Notes: a model not told the origin generated them from the sequence alone. Counted from the stretch's first letter, positions 25,674-34,935 are shown. The stretch is DNA of 64,000 nucleotides from Streptomyces sp. NBC_01788 (GCF_035917575.1 NZ_CP109090.1:868001-932000), one strand, 5' to 3'. Translations and numbers: made by a program.

Positions 25674-26441
25674 CTACCAATCGATGTCGGCCAGTAGGAA
25701 GGGCTCGCTTTCGGGCGCCTCCTTGCGTGCCTTCAGGGGTCGTTCGGCTGGGGCACCGGCAGGCACGCGCAGGGCAGGTGCGGGTTCCTCGATCGTGTCG
25801 GCGACGACCGCGGCCACCTCCTCGGGAGTGATGGCCTCGCCGCGCAGGGCGGCCAGTTGCTCATAGAGCGGGGCGTAGGGGCTGTCCTCCCCGACAAATG
25901 CTTGGGCTTGCTTGGCGCCATTCGTGGAGACGGCGCCCGGCTGCACGATGCTCACCTTGATGCCGAAGTGGCCCGTCTCGATGGCGAGTGTCTCGGCGAT
26001 CGCCTCCAGTGCCCACTTGCTGGCTGCGTAGGGGCCGATGATCGGCAATACCAGTCGTCCTTGGACACTGGAGACGAAGATGAGCCGGCCAGATCCTCGT
26101 TCCCGCATCGCCGGCAGCACCCCCTGCGCGACGCGCAGCGCCCCCAGGGTGTTGAGCTGGTAGAGCTGTTCGACGTCCGCGAGCGGGACGGTCTCCAGCG
26201 ACGCGCGTACCGTCGCGCCGGCGTTGCTGACCAGAACGTCGATCTCCCCGGCGTCCTTGATGGCCTGGTCGACGCTGTCCTGATCGGTGACGTCGAGGCG
26301 CAGGCGCTGCTCCACGGGTAGGTCGGCCAGGGTCTCGGGACGGCGAGCGGTGGCGATCACTCGATGACCACGATGCGCCAGTTCGATGGCGATGGCTCGA
26401 CCTATTCCTTTGGACGCGCCGGTGATGAGGACGGACGCCAT
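25674..26441 (-). CDS. Short-chain dehydrogenase/reductase
   Basis: 255 residues. Classical SDR: cofactor motif TGASKGIGRA (residues 7-16), VSNAGA, catalytic Ser in VSSVQG, and YxxxK as YAASK. An Arg-rich stretch after the second strand (ATARRPETL) suggests NADPH. The long C-terminal tail is typical of the classical SDR group acting on lipids or ketones. The substrate is unknown. It lies 31 bases downstream of an NmrA-like gene in the same direction, so the two probably share a transcript. Confidence 0.93.
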   Translation of the reverse strand: MASVLITGASKGIGRAIAIELAHRGHRVIATARRPETLADLPVEQRLRLDVTDQDSVDQAIKDAGEIDVLVSNAGATVRASLETVPLADVEQLYQLNTLGALRVAQGVLPAMRERGSGRLIFVSSVQGRLVLPIIGPYAASKWALEAIAETLAIETGHFGIKVSIVQPGAVSTNGAKQAQAFVGEDSPYAPLYEQLAALRGEAITPEEVAAVVADTIEEPAPALRVPAGAPAERPLKARKEAPESEPFLLADIDW

Positions 26442-26472
26442 AGTGATTCTCCTCGCTGCTGAGTTCGGTGTT

Positions 26473-27426
26473 TTACCGGCGGGGCCGTGGGTGGATACCG
26501 GAGCCGAATGGAACGGCCTGCCTGGGAGGGGCGAAGTTGGGGCCGCTGGTGTCGAAGTCGGATGTGCGCTCGGTGACGAACTGTTCGACGGTCAGGGGCG
26601 CGTGGTGGCTGATCCGCTCGACGTTGTCGTTCGTGCCGGCGAACACGCCGTTCTGGTAGTCGACGGCGACGTTGCTCAAGTGTTGGATGAGATGCGCGTG
26701 CAGCCCGCGTTCGGCCATGGCCGAGGCGAACTCCTCGACGCTGATCGGTTCGTAGTGCACCGGGATGCCAAGTGTCGTGGAGATGGCCCTGGCGATGTCG
26801 TGGTGGTTCATTTCGACGGGGCCGTGCAGGCTGTAGACGGCGCGGCCGTGTGGCTCGGGGTCGAGGAGCAGGGCGGCGATCACCCGGGATTGATCGGCCG
26901 CGGCGATCGGGGCGTGGCGGCCCTCGCCGAACGGAAGTCGGAGGTAGCCTTCGCCGTTCCGCTTCTCCCACCACGTAGTGAGCCATTCGGCGAAGAAGGT
27001 CGGCCGGAGGTGGGCGGTGAGCAGGTTGGTTCGGTCCAGCAGGCGCTCGCACATCCAGTGCTGCTGAGCGGCCTTACTGCCCGCTTCGCGGCGGGCGGAG
27101 ATCTGCGACATGTTGACTACGGACCGGACGCCCGCGTCGGTCGCCGCCTGGGCGAAGCAGGTTGTCGCCTCTGTCAGGCCCGGGAGAATCGGGTGGCAAA
27201 GGTAGGCGCCGGTGACGCCCCGCATGGCCGCGGTCATGCCGTCGAGGTCGTGCAGGTCCGACACGGCGATCTCGGCGCCGGCCTCGGCCAGCCTACGGGA
27301 GCGTTTGTCCTCGCGGTGCACGAGAGCGCGGACGCGGTAACCGCGTTCCAGTAACTGGTGGACGGTACCGGTGCCGGTTTTGCCGGTCGCGCCAGTGATC
27401 AGGAACAGCCTGTCGTCGTGTGTCAT
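26473..27426 (-). CDS. NmrA-like NAD(P)-binding protein
   Basis: 317 residues from ATG 27426. The Rossmann motif FLITGATGKTGTGTVHQLLERG (residues 7-29) and the VNMSQISARREAGSKAAQQHW segment match the NmrA/atypical SDR group related to quinone oxidoreductase QOR2. It would sense or use NAD(P)H. The ribosome site is weak. It is probably co-transcribed with the SDR gene downstream. Confidence 0.88.
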   Translation of the reverse strand: MTHDDRLFLITGATGKTGTGTVHQLLERGYRVRALVHREDKRSRRLAEAGAEIAVSDLHDLDGMTAAMRGVTGAYLCHPILPGLTEATTCFAQAATDAGVRSVVNMSQISARREAGSKAAQQHWMCERLLDRTNLLTAHLRPTFFAEWLTTWWEKRNGEGYLRLPFGEGRHAPIAAADQSRVIAALLLDPEPHGRAVYSLHGPVEMNHHDIARAISTTLGIPVHYEPISVEEFASAMAERGLHAHLIQHLSNVAVDYQNGVFAGTNDNVERISHHAPLTVEQFVTERTSDFDTSGPNFAPPRQAVPFGSGIHPRPRR

Positions 27427-27599
27427 CAGAACACCGTTCTGGGATCGCCCGTACTGCCGCGGGCAGCACGGTGCCTGGCCGGTTTTCCCGCCAGTGCCGG
27501 GTTGCCGCTCACACGGCGACCGGGTCGGGGCCCGCATCGGGGAGCTGATCGACGGGAGGCGGCGGCCGGGTGACGGCTTGGACCAACGCGGCAGTGAGA

Positions 27600-27712
27600 G
27601 ATGCGACGCCGCCGGCCGCCGGGCCCGCCGCAGCTCCCTGTGGCGCAAGGGCGAGGGCGACACCGGATGGCGGCTCTACTACCACCAGGCCACCCCCGTC
27701 CCCGAGGGCTGA
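27600..27712 (+). pseudogene. Possible SnoaL/NTF2-like C-terminal fragment
   Basis: The frame ends in GDTGWRLYYHQATPVPEG, resembling the final strand of SnoaL-like (NTF2-fold) proteins. Nothing upstream matches, so if real it is a truncated tail. Confidence 0.3.
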
Positions 27713-27770
27713 ACACCCCTGCTTTGACGGGCTGTTCAGCCAGGTGGGGCAACCGGAGGAGTGGCGGGAC

Positions 27771-27875
27771 ATGTGGGCGACGGACGACGGAGCGCTCCTG
27801 ACGGAACGGTTCGGGCAGGACCCGCCGCACATGCGGGCGACGGCCTACCGCATGCTCGGCTCGCTCGCCGTTGGG
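27771..27875 (+). pseudogene. ECF sigma factor N-terminal fragment
   Basis: ATG 27771 has GGAGGAG upstream. The frame includes LLTERFGQDPPHMRATAYRM and then LGSLA, which is the start of region 2 of SigJ-like ECF sigma factors (EEHRP.LRAVAYRMLGS..EADD). It is cut immediately after the first helix and continues into unrelated sequence. Confidence 0.6.
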
Positions 27876-27894
27876 TACCGCGGCTTCCCCGGCT

Positions 27895-28410
27895 CTACTC
27901 CTGAGCGAGGTCGTAGACAGCCCGTTGCGGGTCGGCTTTGACGATGAGCCCGTCCGCGCACAGGTCGCGCAGGATCTGCCGGACCCGTTTCTCCGCTGCC
28001 CTTTGGTCTTCCCACGTGTGGCCGTGGTCGCTCAGGGCCTTGATGGCCCGCTGCGGATCCCAGGTGCCGCCGAGGGCGCGAATCGCCTGGGAGAGGACAT
28101 GCCGGTCGGGATGATCCTTCTTGCGGTGGTTGGCGATGCTGGCAGGGGCGCCGCTGTAGTTGCAGTCGGAGCACTTCTCCCACGAGCAGTCCGGCTCGGT
28201 GACGGCGGCGTGGCGGACGGAATGGTGCGAGCCGAAGCCGTGGGCGTGGAGCAGTTGAGCGACGGACCCGTCGTACTTGAGGGCCATGAGCGCCGCTTCG
28301 GCGATCTTGTCGTGGCCGGCGGCGAAAAACTTGCCCAGGCCGACGTCCTTCCCGCAGCCGCACCAGCACTTGCCGGTCGGGATGAGGCGAGGCTTCTCAT
28401 TGCTTGGCAT
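27895..28410 (-). CDS. Hypothetical cysteine-rich protein, mobile-element type
   Basis: 171 residues. The N-terminus has [21 protein letters not shown] and later a C2H2-like [21 protein letters not shown] segment, both likely zinc sites. The C-terminal part is helical and winged-helix-like ([20 protein letters not shown]). It lies directly downstream of an integrase relic and overlaps it by 14 bases, so it probably came with that element. No function is assigned. Confidence 0.6.
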   Translation of the reverse strand: MPSNEKPRLIPTGKCWCGCGKDVGLGKFFAAGHDKIAEAALMALKYDGSVAQLLHAHGFGSHHSVRHAAVTEPDCSWEKCSDCNYSGAPASIANHRKKDHPDRHVLSQAIRALGGTWDPQRAIKALSDHGHTWEDQRAAEKRVRQILRDLCADGLIVKADPQRAVYDLAQE

Positions 28411-28905
28411 GAACCCAAGGTCTCAATCCTTGGATCGAAGTCAAGGCATAAACCCAAGGATGCCATCCGAGGTGGGTGAGGGCGGAATGGCGGTACTCGT
28501 GCAGGTCCCAGCCTGTCCCCCGTCCGCGCACGGCGGTGTGCTCATCGAGCAGGGCGCGGGCCTGGCCGTAGGAGAGGCGGGCCAACCCGGTATCCGGGCA
28601 GACGTCGCGCGGGCTGACCGCCTTCCCCGGACCGGGACGGCGATGGGTGACGAACACCGGGCCACAGGTGCGGCCCCGCAGCAGGCTAGGCAGGAGCCGG
28701 GCGGTGCCGGCGTCCCAGTAGACCGTCTCCGGCACGAAGTCCTCGCACGCCTGTCCTCGGCAGCGGGCCTTGCTGCGGGCGCCCTTGGCTTTGACCGGGC
28801 AGCGGCGGGCGGCGAGGTCCAGGTCCTCGATGTTCACGCCGAGGACCTTCTCGGACCGCCCGGCGCTCTCGTAGAGCATCCGCCACTTTGTCTTCTCCCG
28901 CAGAC
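28397..28905 (-). pseudogene. Tyrosine recombinase/integrase fragment
   Basis: The frame reads [20 protein letters not shown] and then [10 protein letters not shown], with a catalytic-Arg region, and later [14 protein letters not shown] (the HxxR box). The N-terminal arm/core-binding domain and the C-terminal half with the catalytic Tyr are missing. It is the relic of an integrated element; no att site was identified. Confidence 0.75.
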
Positions 28906-28962
28906 CCGGTGATCACCAACTGGCTCCGGAACCCTCCGAGAAACGCTGTGCCTGATACGGCA

Positions 28963-29184
28963 CTAGCTACGCGGTAGCTCCTCGTCGGTACGACTGCCGG
29001 CCCCGAGGGTCCGCCGTGGGGCCGGCAGGGATGTCGCCGAGTGTGCCCCGAGTGCTCCGCGGGCCCGCAGCTCGTCAAGGTCGGGGAGCCGGACTGTGGG
29101 CAGGGAGGCGAGAAGGTCGGCCTGAGCGGCACGGATCTGCGCAGAATCCTGGGGACCAGCGCCAAGAGCGCGGCGGGCTGTCAC
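28963..29184 (-). CDS. Possible small hypothetical protein or integrase N-terminal relic
   Basis: 73 residues from ATG 29184. The middle part reads IRAAQADLLASLPTVRLPDL, with normal codon use and a C-terminal low-complexity tail. It lies upstream of the integrase relic on the same strand and could be the lost N-terminus. No family is confirmed. Confidence 0.3.
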   Translation of the reverse strand: MTARRALGAGPQDSAQIRAAQADLLASLPTVRLPDLDELRARGALGAHSATSLPAPRRTLGAGSRTDEELPRS

Positions 29185-29259
29185 GCGGTCATCGTACGGG
29201 CCCCTTACGGCTGCGGTTCCCGTTCTGAACTGGGCGGCCGGGGAAGGCCACGCACGGCT

Positions 29260-29289
29260 GCGGCCGCGCCCAGAAAGAGGCGCGGCCGC
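29260..29289 (-). terminator. Terminator of the M15-type peptidase gene
   Basis: A perfect 11-bp GC-rich stem (GCGGCCGCGCC at 29260-29270, GGCGCGGCCGC at 29279-29289) with loop CAGAAAGA, 20 bases past the peptidase stop. Confidence 0.8.
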
Positions 29290-29309
29290 GGGTGGGGCAG
29301 GAGGTGGGC

Positions 29310-30091
29310 CTACTTGAAGGTGATGTCCCAGTGGATGCCGCCGTTGCGGGGGGTCTCGTAGACGTATTCGGCGGAGATGCCGTTGAGGGTGCCGTGCCAG
29401 CGAGGGTCGTTGCCGCGGGGCTTGCCCTTACGCTGGGTGGTCTTGATCCAGTTGGTGACGCAGCGGCCCTCGTCGCGGGTGCGCAGGTCGAGCTTGTAGC
29501 CCTTGGCGTGGGAGTACTCGCCGTTGCTGTGGCCGGACTCGGTGCCGCCGGTGATGGTGCAGCGGCTGGCCTTCTTCAGGGCGATGACGCCCTGGATGGT
29601 GCGGGCGCGGACGCCGGAGAGGGAGGTGCGGCCGACGGGGGCCTTGATGCCAGCGGCGGCGAGCTGCTGGAGAGCCAGTCGGTGGTCCAGGCGGACGTCG
29701 CGGCCCGATGTGGGGATGGCGGGGGTGGTGGTGCCGGCGACGATCCGGTGCCAGGTCTCCGGCCCGACGACGCCGTCGACCGCGAGGCGGTTCTTCTTCT
29801 GGAAGTCCCTCACCGCCTGGGCGGTCTTCTGGCCGAAGACGCCGTCGGCGGTCAGGCGGTGTCCGCGGGCGGCCAGGAGGTGCTGGGCGGTCAGGGTATT
29901 GGCGCCCCTGGATCCGGTCTTCAGCGTCGGCCACACCGCCTTCAGGGGGTGGCGTGGGAGCCGCTGCGGCGGCCCGGCTTCGTCGAGGCGTTGGCCTCGT
30001 CGCCGGTGGCGTTCACCGCACCCAGCGCGCCGCCGGCGAGGAGCACGGCCGCGAGGCCCTGGAGCAGAAGGTTCCTGACGTTCTTACGCAT
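29310..30091 (-). pseudogene. Secreted peptidoglycan-binding M15-like peptidase, one-base frameshift
   Basis: ATG 30091 with GAGGA upstream starts a clean Sec signal peptide (MRKNVRNLLLQGLAAVLLAG, then an Ala-rich region). That frame stops at TGA within GCCACCCCCTGAAGG (about 29943-29955). Adding one C to the C5 run (29945-29949) joins it in frame to the mature part: a PGRP-type PG_binding_1 domain (HRLTADGVFGQKTAQAVRDF) and a C-terminal metallopeptidase-like domain with HAKGYKLDL and IHWDITF as zinc-ligand motifs. It would cleave peptidoglycan cross-links outside the membrane. It is either a recent null mutation or a sequencing error. Confidence 0.8.
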
Positions 30092-30599
30092 GTCTTGTCC
30101 TCGTTCGTGTGCCCCGGCCTGTCCGCTTGCGGCGGAGGCGTGGGGGTGCTTCGCCGTCCTGCTGGGCGGCGCCGACGAGGTGAAGAGTTGGCGTACCGCT
30201 GTTCCTTTGGAAGCCGGACCCGCGTTCCTGCCGTTCCACCTGTTCCAGTGCCCACTCCGGGCGTTCCGCAGGGTGTTGACCTGGGGAAACGGGGGTGGGT
30301 GGAACGGTGGTCCGCGGCGTGGCTGTGTCCCTTTTCAGGGATGGCCGTTTCGAGGTGAGTTCGGGAGTCACTCGCGGGGCTTTTTCGTGATCGATGTCGA
30401 TGTCGATGGATCCAGCCGAGCCGGGCACGGCATGGAGATCATCACGCTGCCCTATGGCAGCCACGAGCAGACGCCGACGGCTTCGTGAGCCAGTGGCAGG
30501 TCAGGCAGTGTCCTGGCCTGCCACTCCGTGGCCTGGTTCAACTTCCTTGAGTTTCCCGCGGAGCCCATCCTGCTGGTGACCGTGTGCGGACGCCGGGGG

Positions 30600-31395
30600 C
30601 GTATCGACTCCAGGTCGACGGCGAACGCCGCGGTGCCGTGATCGGTGCCGATGCTGACCCAGCCGGTGTTCGCCGCCATGTCATGGATTCCGTACGGAAT
30701 CGCATTCTCGGCCTGGCCGGGGAAGTCGTGCGTCTTGACCCTCACGGGCTGCCCTGCGGGCCGCCATTCGCGCCCGGCGTTCTTGTGATCGCCGATCAGC
30801 TCCTTCTTCTTGCTGTCCACGCTGATCACCGGGTCACCGGCGTCCCTGTGGTCTCGTGCCTGCTCATCGAGGTAGCGGAACTGGGCGTCCCTGTCGGGGT
30901 GCTGAGCACTCTCGATGGTCTTGGCGTTGGCCTGCAGACTGAAGCCTTCCTCCCGCAGCAGGCCGGCAACCGTGTCGGCGGAGACCCGGTGACCCTGCCG
31001 TGTCAGCTCCCCTGCCAGCTTCCGCGTCGACTTCGTCGTCCACCGCAGCGGCGACATCGGGTCACCCCGCTCGTCGGGCTCGACCAGCGCAAGCAGCGCC
31101 GGCCGCAGCCCCGGATCAAGGTCCACAGCCTTCTTCCGGCTCCCGCCAGGACGACGCACCGCCCCAACAGGGCCCGACCAGACTCCAGTTCAGCCGCTCC
31201 GCGCGGCCCCGTGCCCTCCCGAACCCCGGCCGCGGCAGCGGCAGCGGCAGCGGCAGCGGCAGCGGCAGCGGCAGCGGCAGCGACGAGCCTGATCCCACCA
31301 TGCCCCAGCGACAGTGCTTCCGCCCCTATGGCCAGCCGACGCTGACGCTCGTCCGGATGCGGCAACAACACCTGGAATTTCGCTGCCAGGACCAC
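30600..31395 (-). mobile_element. ISAzo13 family transposase relic
   Basis: The N-terminal part reads FQVLLPHPDERQRRLAIGAE and the main part includes GDPMSPLRWTTKSTRKLAGE, VISVDSKKKELIGDHKNAG and IPYGIHDMAANTGWVSIG, all characteristic of ISAzo13 (Rhodopirellula-type) DDE transposases. A frameshift near 31165 separates the two parts. A GC-rich hexanucleotide expansion interrupts the helix after GHGGIRLV. The C-terminus is replaced by unrelated sequence near 30600. Confidence 0.8.
31232..31282. repeat. Hexanucleotide GCGGCA repeat, about 8.5 copies
   Basis: An uninterrupted 51-base run inside the ISAzo13 relic; on the minus strand it would encode about 18 alanines where the family has a short variable helix. 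Copies are perfect, so expansion is recent. Confidence 0.9.
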
Positions 31396-31611
31396 CTCGA
31401 TCCCCAGGCATCACGCACGGGGCCGCATTGCCCATGACGAGGAGACGGTCGGCTGGCCCCACGAAGGCTGCGGAATTTTTTGCGGATCTCGACAACCTCG
31501 GGTGGGGCCGCACGTCTGGTGGGGTGAAAGGCGGTTTCCGGGACGGGATTTTCAGTCCCGGTGCTGCCTGACCTGTCAGCGTTGTCCACGAACTCTTTGG
31601 AGTCGTTTCCT

Positions 31612-32064
31612 ATGCGGCACATCCGCGCCAAGAAGTCAAACCGTTCCCTTCGCACCTGGGTGCTGGGGTCGACTGCCGGTCTCGCCCTGGTGGTGGGCGG
31701 CGGCATCGCTGCCCAGGCGGCCACCGCCGGCCACGCGCACCCGGCCAAGTCGGGCACGTCGGCCACGGCCGACCCGAAGCCCGTGCCCTCCACCCCGGGT
31801 AAGCAGACCTCCGCCGACACCGACCCGACCCCGGTCCCGGGTGACGCGAACGGCAAGCCCTACCCGTCTGCCGTGCCCTCCACCCCGGGTAAGCAGACCT
31901 CCGCCGACACCGACCCGACCCCGGTCCCGGGTGACGCGAACGGCAAGCCCTACCCGTCTGCCGTGCCCTCCACCCCGGGCAAGCAGACCTCCGCCAACAC
32001 CGACCCGACCCCGGTCCCGGGTGACGCGAACGGCAAGCCCTACACGGGTAACACCAGCCGCTGA
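31612..32064 (+). CDS. Secreted protein with three 30-residue Pro/Thr-rich repeats
   Basis: 150 residues from ATG 31612, GGAG 9-10 bases upstream. Signal peptide: basic RAKKSNRSLRTWVLG, hydrophobic GLALVVGGGIAAQA, likely cleavage after AATA. The mature part is a spacer plus three near-identical 30-residue units beginning VPSTPGKQTSADTDPTPVPG, the last incomplete. Such repeats suggest an extended surface or matrix protein. It is followed by an ECF sigma factor and a membrane protein in the same direction, which may control it. No family is recognised. Confidence 0.75.
   Translation: MRHIRAKKSNRSLRTWVLGSTAGLALVVGGGIAAQAATAGHAHPAKSGTSATADPKPVPSTPGKQTSADTDPTPVPGDANGKPYPSAVPSTPGKQTSADTDPTPVPGDANGKPYPSAVPSTPGKQTSANTDPTPVPGDANGKPYTGNTSR
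31783..32043 (+). repeat. 90-base direct repeats inside the secreted protein gene
   Basis: Copies at 31783-31872, 31873-31962 and 31963-32043 (partial) are almost identical at DNA level, including third positions (D to N change in copy 3). Copy number probably varies between strains. Confidence 0.9.
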
Positions 32065-32135
32065 GCCGCCGACCATAGGCGTGGCGGGGCCGGACAGGAG
32101 CCGGCCCCGCCGTACCCCTGATGTGAACGAGGACG

Positions 32136-32768
32136 ATGCAGCTCACCCTTGACCTGCCCTGGTGGGCCCGGCTACTGCGCCGCGCCCGGACTACCTCCTC
32201 CACTCCGGCGTCGGGCGCGCCGCACCCCGGCCGACGATTCCGGCATCTGCGTTCGGTGGCCGACCGGGACAGCGAGGAGGATTCCCCCACACTCGCCGAT
32301 CTGTACCGGACCCGGCGGCTCGACATGGTCCGGCTGGCGGTCTTCCTGGTGGACGACCTGCACACCGCCGAGGACGTCGTCCAGGATGCCTTCGCCGCCG
32401 TCTGCCGTCGGCACGGCGAACGGCTGGACGACCTCCAGGACGCGCATGCCTACCTCCACACCGCGGTGGTCAACGCCGCCCGCTCGGTGCTGCGTCGACG
32501 GCGCACCGCACGCGCGTACACCCCGCCGTACCAGGGCCCGGGGGCGCCGGTCGACGAGCTGCTGCTGCTCGCCGAGGAGCACCGGCAGGTCTTCGACGCG
32601 CTGGCGCAGCTCACCGCGCGCCAGCGCGAGGTACTGGTCCTGCGTTACTGGTCCGACCTGACCGAGGCGCAGATCGCCGAGACCCTCGGCGTGTCCCGTG
32701 GCACCGTTAAGTCGACCGCGAGCCGCGCGCTCGCCACGCTGGAAAAACTCTTGGAGGTGGGCAGATGA
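32136..32768 (+). CDS. ECF sigma factor, SigE/Sig-24-like
   Basis: 210 residues. Region 2 is visible as RLAVFLVDDLHTAEDVVQDAFAAV and region 4 as LTARQREVLVLRYWSDLTEAQIAETLGVSRGTVKSTASRALATLEKLL. The N-terminal 40 residues are an extra basic segment; an internal start near codon 42 (before SVADRDSEED) is possible. Its stop overlaps the next ATG by 4 bases, so it is co-translated with a membrane protein that probably acts as its anti-sigma factor. Confidence 0.9.
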   Translation: MQLTLDLPWWARLLRRARTTSSTPASGAPHPGRRFRHLRSVADRDSEEDSPTLADLYRTRRLDMVRLAVFLVDDLHTAEDVVQDAFAAVCRRHGERLDDLQDAHAYLHTAVVNAARSVLRRRRTARAYTPPYQGPGAPVDELLLLAEEHRQVFDALAQLTARQREVLVLRYWSDLTEAQIAETLGVSRGTVKSTASRALATLEKLLEVGR

Positions 32769-33079
32769 GTACTCGGGCACCGATCGAGGAACGACTGCGC
32801 GCTGCGCTTGAAGCACGCGGGCAGCTCATCAGCGCCCACGACCTGTCACCCGCCCGCCCGCCTGCCGGAAGTACCTGGGGCACACGCAAGATCCGGCGGG
32901 TGCTGTACGTTGCCGCAGCCGCCACCGCGGCGGCCGCAGCCGCCGTCGTCCTCCTGCTGTCCTCCAACACCCCGGACCGCCCCCGCCCGGCACCGCCCGC
33001 ACGACACTCCACCCCCACCGTCACCCCTACCTCCACCGTCCCGTACCCGGTGCCCTCCCCCGTCGCATCCACGCCCTAG
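32765..33079 (+). CDS. Single-pass membrane protein, probable anti-sigma-like partner
   Basis: 104 residues. The N-terminal 45 residues are soluble (EERLRAALEARGQLISAHDL). One membrane helix follows (VLYVAAAATAAAAAAVVLLLSS), then an external Pro/Thr-rich tail. The 4-base overlap with the sigma gene and the topology fit the membrane partner seen with SigE-group sigma factors. No zinc anti-sigma HxxxCxxC motif is present. Confidence 0.7.
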   Translation: MSTRAPIEERLRAALEARGQLISAHDLSPARPPAGSTWGTRKIRRVLYVAAAATAAAAAAVVLLLSSNTPDRPRPAPPARHSTPTVTPTSTVPYPVPSPVASTP

Positions 33080-33388
33080 TAGGGCTCTGATAGAGGTCGT
33101 TCTCTTTCCGAAGCTCGTGTGTGACTTTTGCTGGTCAGACATGGGATCGCGGCTGTCGCGGAAGTCAGCAAACCGACCGCTATGGATCACTGAAGTTGCG
33201 TCAGAACGCATTCTCGTGAACGAAGCCAACCTGGACGCCGTCCGCCAGCTGTTCGACGCCCGCTACGTCGGACGGAACACGTCGTTGCCGACTGATCGGG
33301 AACCGTATCTGCCCGAGTGCTGGATTGGTGGTCGAGCCCGCTGCGAGGTGGCGCATGTCCCGGCTGAGCGAAGGCCGGTCCGCCGGGG
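33080..33388. other. 309 bases with no supported gene
   Basis: A + strand frame including VNEANLDAVRQLFDARYVGR near 33215-33300 looks like a gene fragment but the family is not recognised and it runs into the TetR gene on the other strand. Confidence 0.4.
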
Positions 33389-33994
33389 TTATGCGGCGAT
33401 GGCCCCCAGCAGGAGGTCGAAGGCGTCATTCGCCTCGCGGAGCACCGCCGTCGCGTCGTGGCTGCCGAGGCGCCACGCCGCCTGGTAGCAGGCGACGGTC
33501 AACTGGGCGGCGAGGACGGCGGTGGCCGGCGGGGTGCCGTGGTCGATCAGGTGTTTCTCGAGGAGGTCGGCGTAGTGCCGGGTCTTGCGGGTGTGGCGGT
33601 CTTCGAGCTCGGGGTGCTCCTTGACCAGACGGTGGTAAACCGCGTAGTGGCCCGGGTTGCGGGCGGCCTCGGTGCAGATCACGAGCAGCAGCCGCCGAGA
33701 TGTGGCCAGTGCCTGCGCGAGATCCTGGAGCGGCTCGGTGGGCGCATCGCGCATGGCCGCGGTGAGCGCGCGCAGGAAGTCGTCCTCGGTGGAGAAGACG
33801 ACTTCCTGCTTGTCGCCGAAGTAGCGGAAGAAGGTGGTACGGCCGATCTCGGCCCGCTGGGCGATCTCGTCCACGGTGACGACATCGAACCCCCGCTCCG
33901 CGAAGAGCGCGAAGGCCGTCTCGATGATCCGTTCCCGGGTCTGGCGGCGTTTGCGGTCCCGCAATGACTCCACCGGGAACTTGTTCGCGCTCAT
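33389..33994 (-). CDS. TetR family transcriptional regulator
   Basis: 201 residues. The helix-turn-helix is RERIIETAFALFAERGFDVVTVDEIAQRAEIGRTTFFRYFGDKQEVVF. The C-terminal domain resembles the MftR/TetR_C group. Its ATG overlaps the stop of the upstream SDR gene by 4 bases, so both are on one transcript. A perfect GGTACT-C-AGTACC palindrome in the SDR promoter (34965-34977) is the likely operator for autoregulation of the pair. Confidence 0.92.
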   Translation of the reverse strand: MSANKFPVESLRDRKRRQTRERIIETAFALFAERGFDVVTVDEIAQRAEIGRTTFFRYFGDKQEVVFSTEDDFLRALTAAMRDAPTEPLQDLAQALATSRRLLLVICTEAARNPGHYAVYHRLVKEHPELEDRHTRKTRHYADLLEKHLIDHGTPPATAVLAAQLTVACYQAAWRLGSHDATAVLREANDAFDLLLGAIAA

Positions 33995-34935
33995 TCGGCC
34001 AGGATATCCGCCCGTCCCGCCCCGCGGTCAGCGTCGACGAGGCGGCCGGCCTCGCGCCACAGCTCCTCCTCGCGGGCCTCGTCGTGCGACTCCGGCGACG
34101 ACGGCACGTTGCGGCCGCGATCGAGGTAGGACCCGGTCCGGGCGGTCAGCCCGGTCAGGATCGTCTCAGCGAGCCGCGCGCCCGCCTGCCGCGGCGTCAT
34201 GCCCCGGCCGAGGAATCGCTGAAGCTGGAAGAATCCGTTGAGTACGCCCCGCACGGGCCCCGGGGCGTGGCGGAAGAAATCGGTGCCCGCGACGAGCGCC
34301 GGGTTGTAGGAGTAGACGCCGACGCTCTCGGGCAGGCGGCGGGCCAGCGCGTGGGTCAGGTAGATGACGCCGAGTTTGCTGGTCGCGTACGCCCGCCCGG
34401 CCTCCCGCGCGCCACCGGCACGAGGCGTGGCCAGTCGTTCCGGCGTCTCCCAGCGCGGCGGCGGCGTGGCGCCGAGCGTATGGCGGAACTGCCCGAAGTG
34501 GCAGTCGCTCGAGGTAAGCACGATCCAGCCCGGACCGGTGAACCGGAGCAGCAGCTCCCTGACGAGCAGATAGTGGGACAGCACATTGACCCCGAAGGTC
34601 ATCTCGTACCCGTCCGTGGTGCGTTTCTCGGTGGTCGTGACCGTCAGGCCGGCGTTGCCGAGATAGCCGCCGAGCGGCGGCAGGTACCCGGTGTCGAGCC
34701 CACGCAGAATCTCCTCCACCGCCCGCCTGATCTCGGCGAGCGAAGCGAGGTCACAGTCGATGCCTGTGACCGCGGAAGCGCCGGTGGCCTGGGCGAGTTC
34801 CGTAGCGAGGCGTTCGCCGCCGCGGCGAGCCAGCAGGACGTAGTGGTCCTGCGGCCGTTCCCGGATCAGCAACTCGACGGACTCGCGGCCGAAACCGCGG
34901 GTCACGCCGGTCAACACGATGGTCCGGCTGTCCAT
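33991..34935 (-). CDS. SDR family NAD(P)-dependent oxidoreductase (protochlorophyllide reductase/retinol dehydrogenase-like)
   Basis: 314 residues from ATG 34935 after GGGAG. Cofactor motif TGVTRGFGRES (residues 8-18), then LGNAGL, catalytic Ser in LTSSDCHF and YATSK as YxxxK. The length and insert between Ser and Tyr match the light-dependent-Pchl-reductase-like/retinol dehydrogenase SDR group. The substrate is unknown. It is first gene of a two-gene operon with the TetR regulator. Confidence 0.9.
   Translation of the reverse strand: MDSRTIVLTGVTRGFGRESVELLIRERPQDHYVLLARRGGERLATELAQATGASAVTGIDCDLASLAEIRRAVEEILRGLDTGYLPPLGGYLGNAGLTVTTTEKRTTDGYEMTFGVNVLSHYLLVRELLLRFTGPGWIVLTSSDCHFGQFRHTLGATPPPRWETPERLATPRAGGAREAGRAYATSKLGVIYLTHALARRLPESVGVYSYNPALVAGTDFFRHAPGPVRGVLNGFFQLQRFLGRGMTPRQAGARLAETILTGLTARTGSYLDRGRNVPSSPESHDEAREEELWREAGRLVDADRGAGRADILAE

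Noticed and set aside
31783..32043. CRISPR or noncoding repeat array
   Set aside because: The 90-base units keep a reading frame with a signal peptide upstream, so they are protein repeats.
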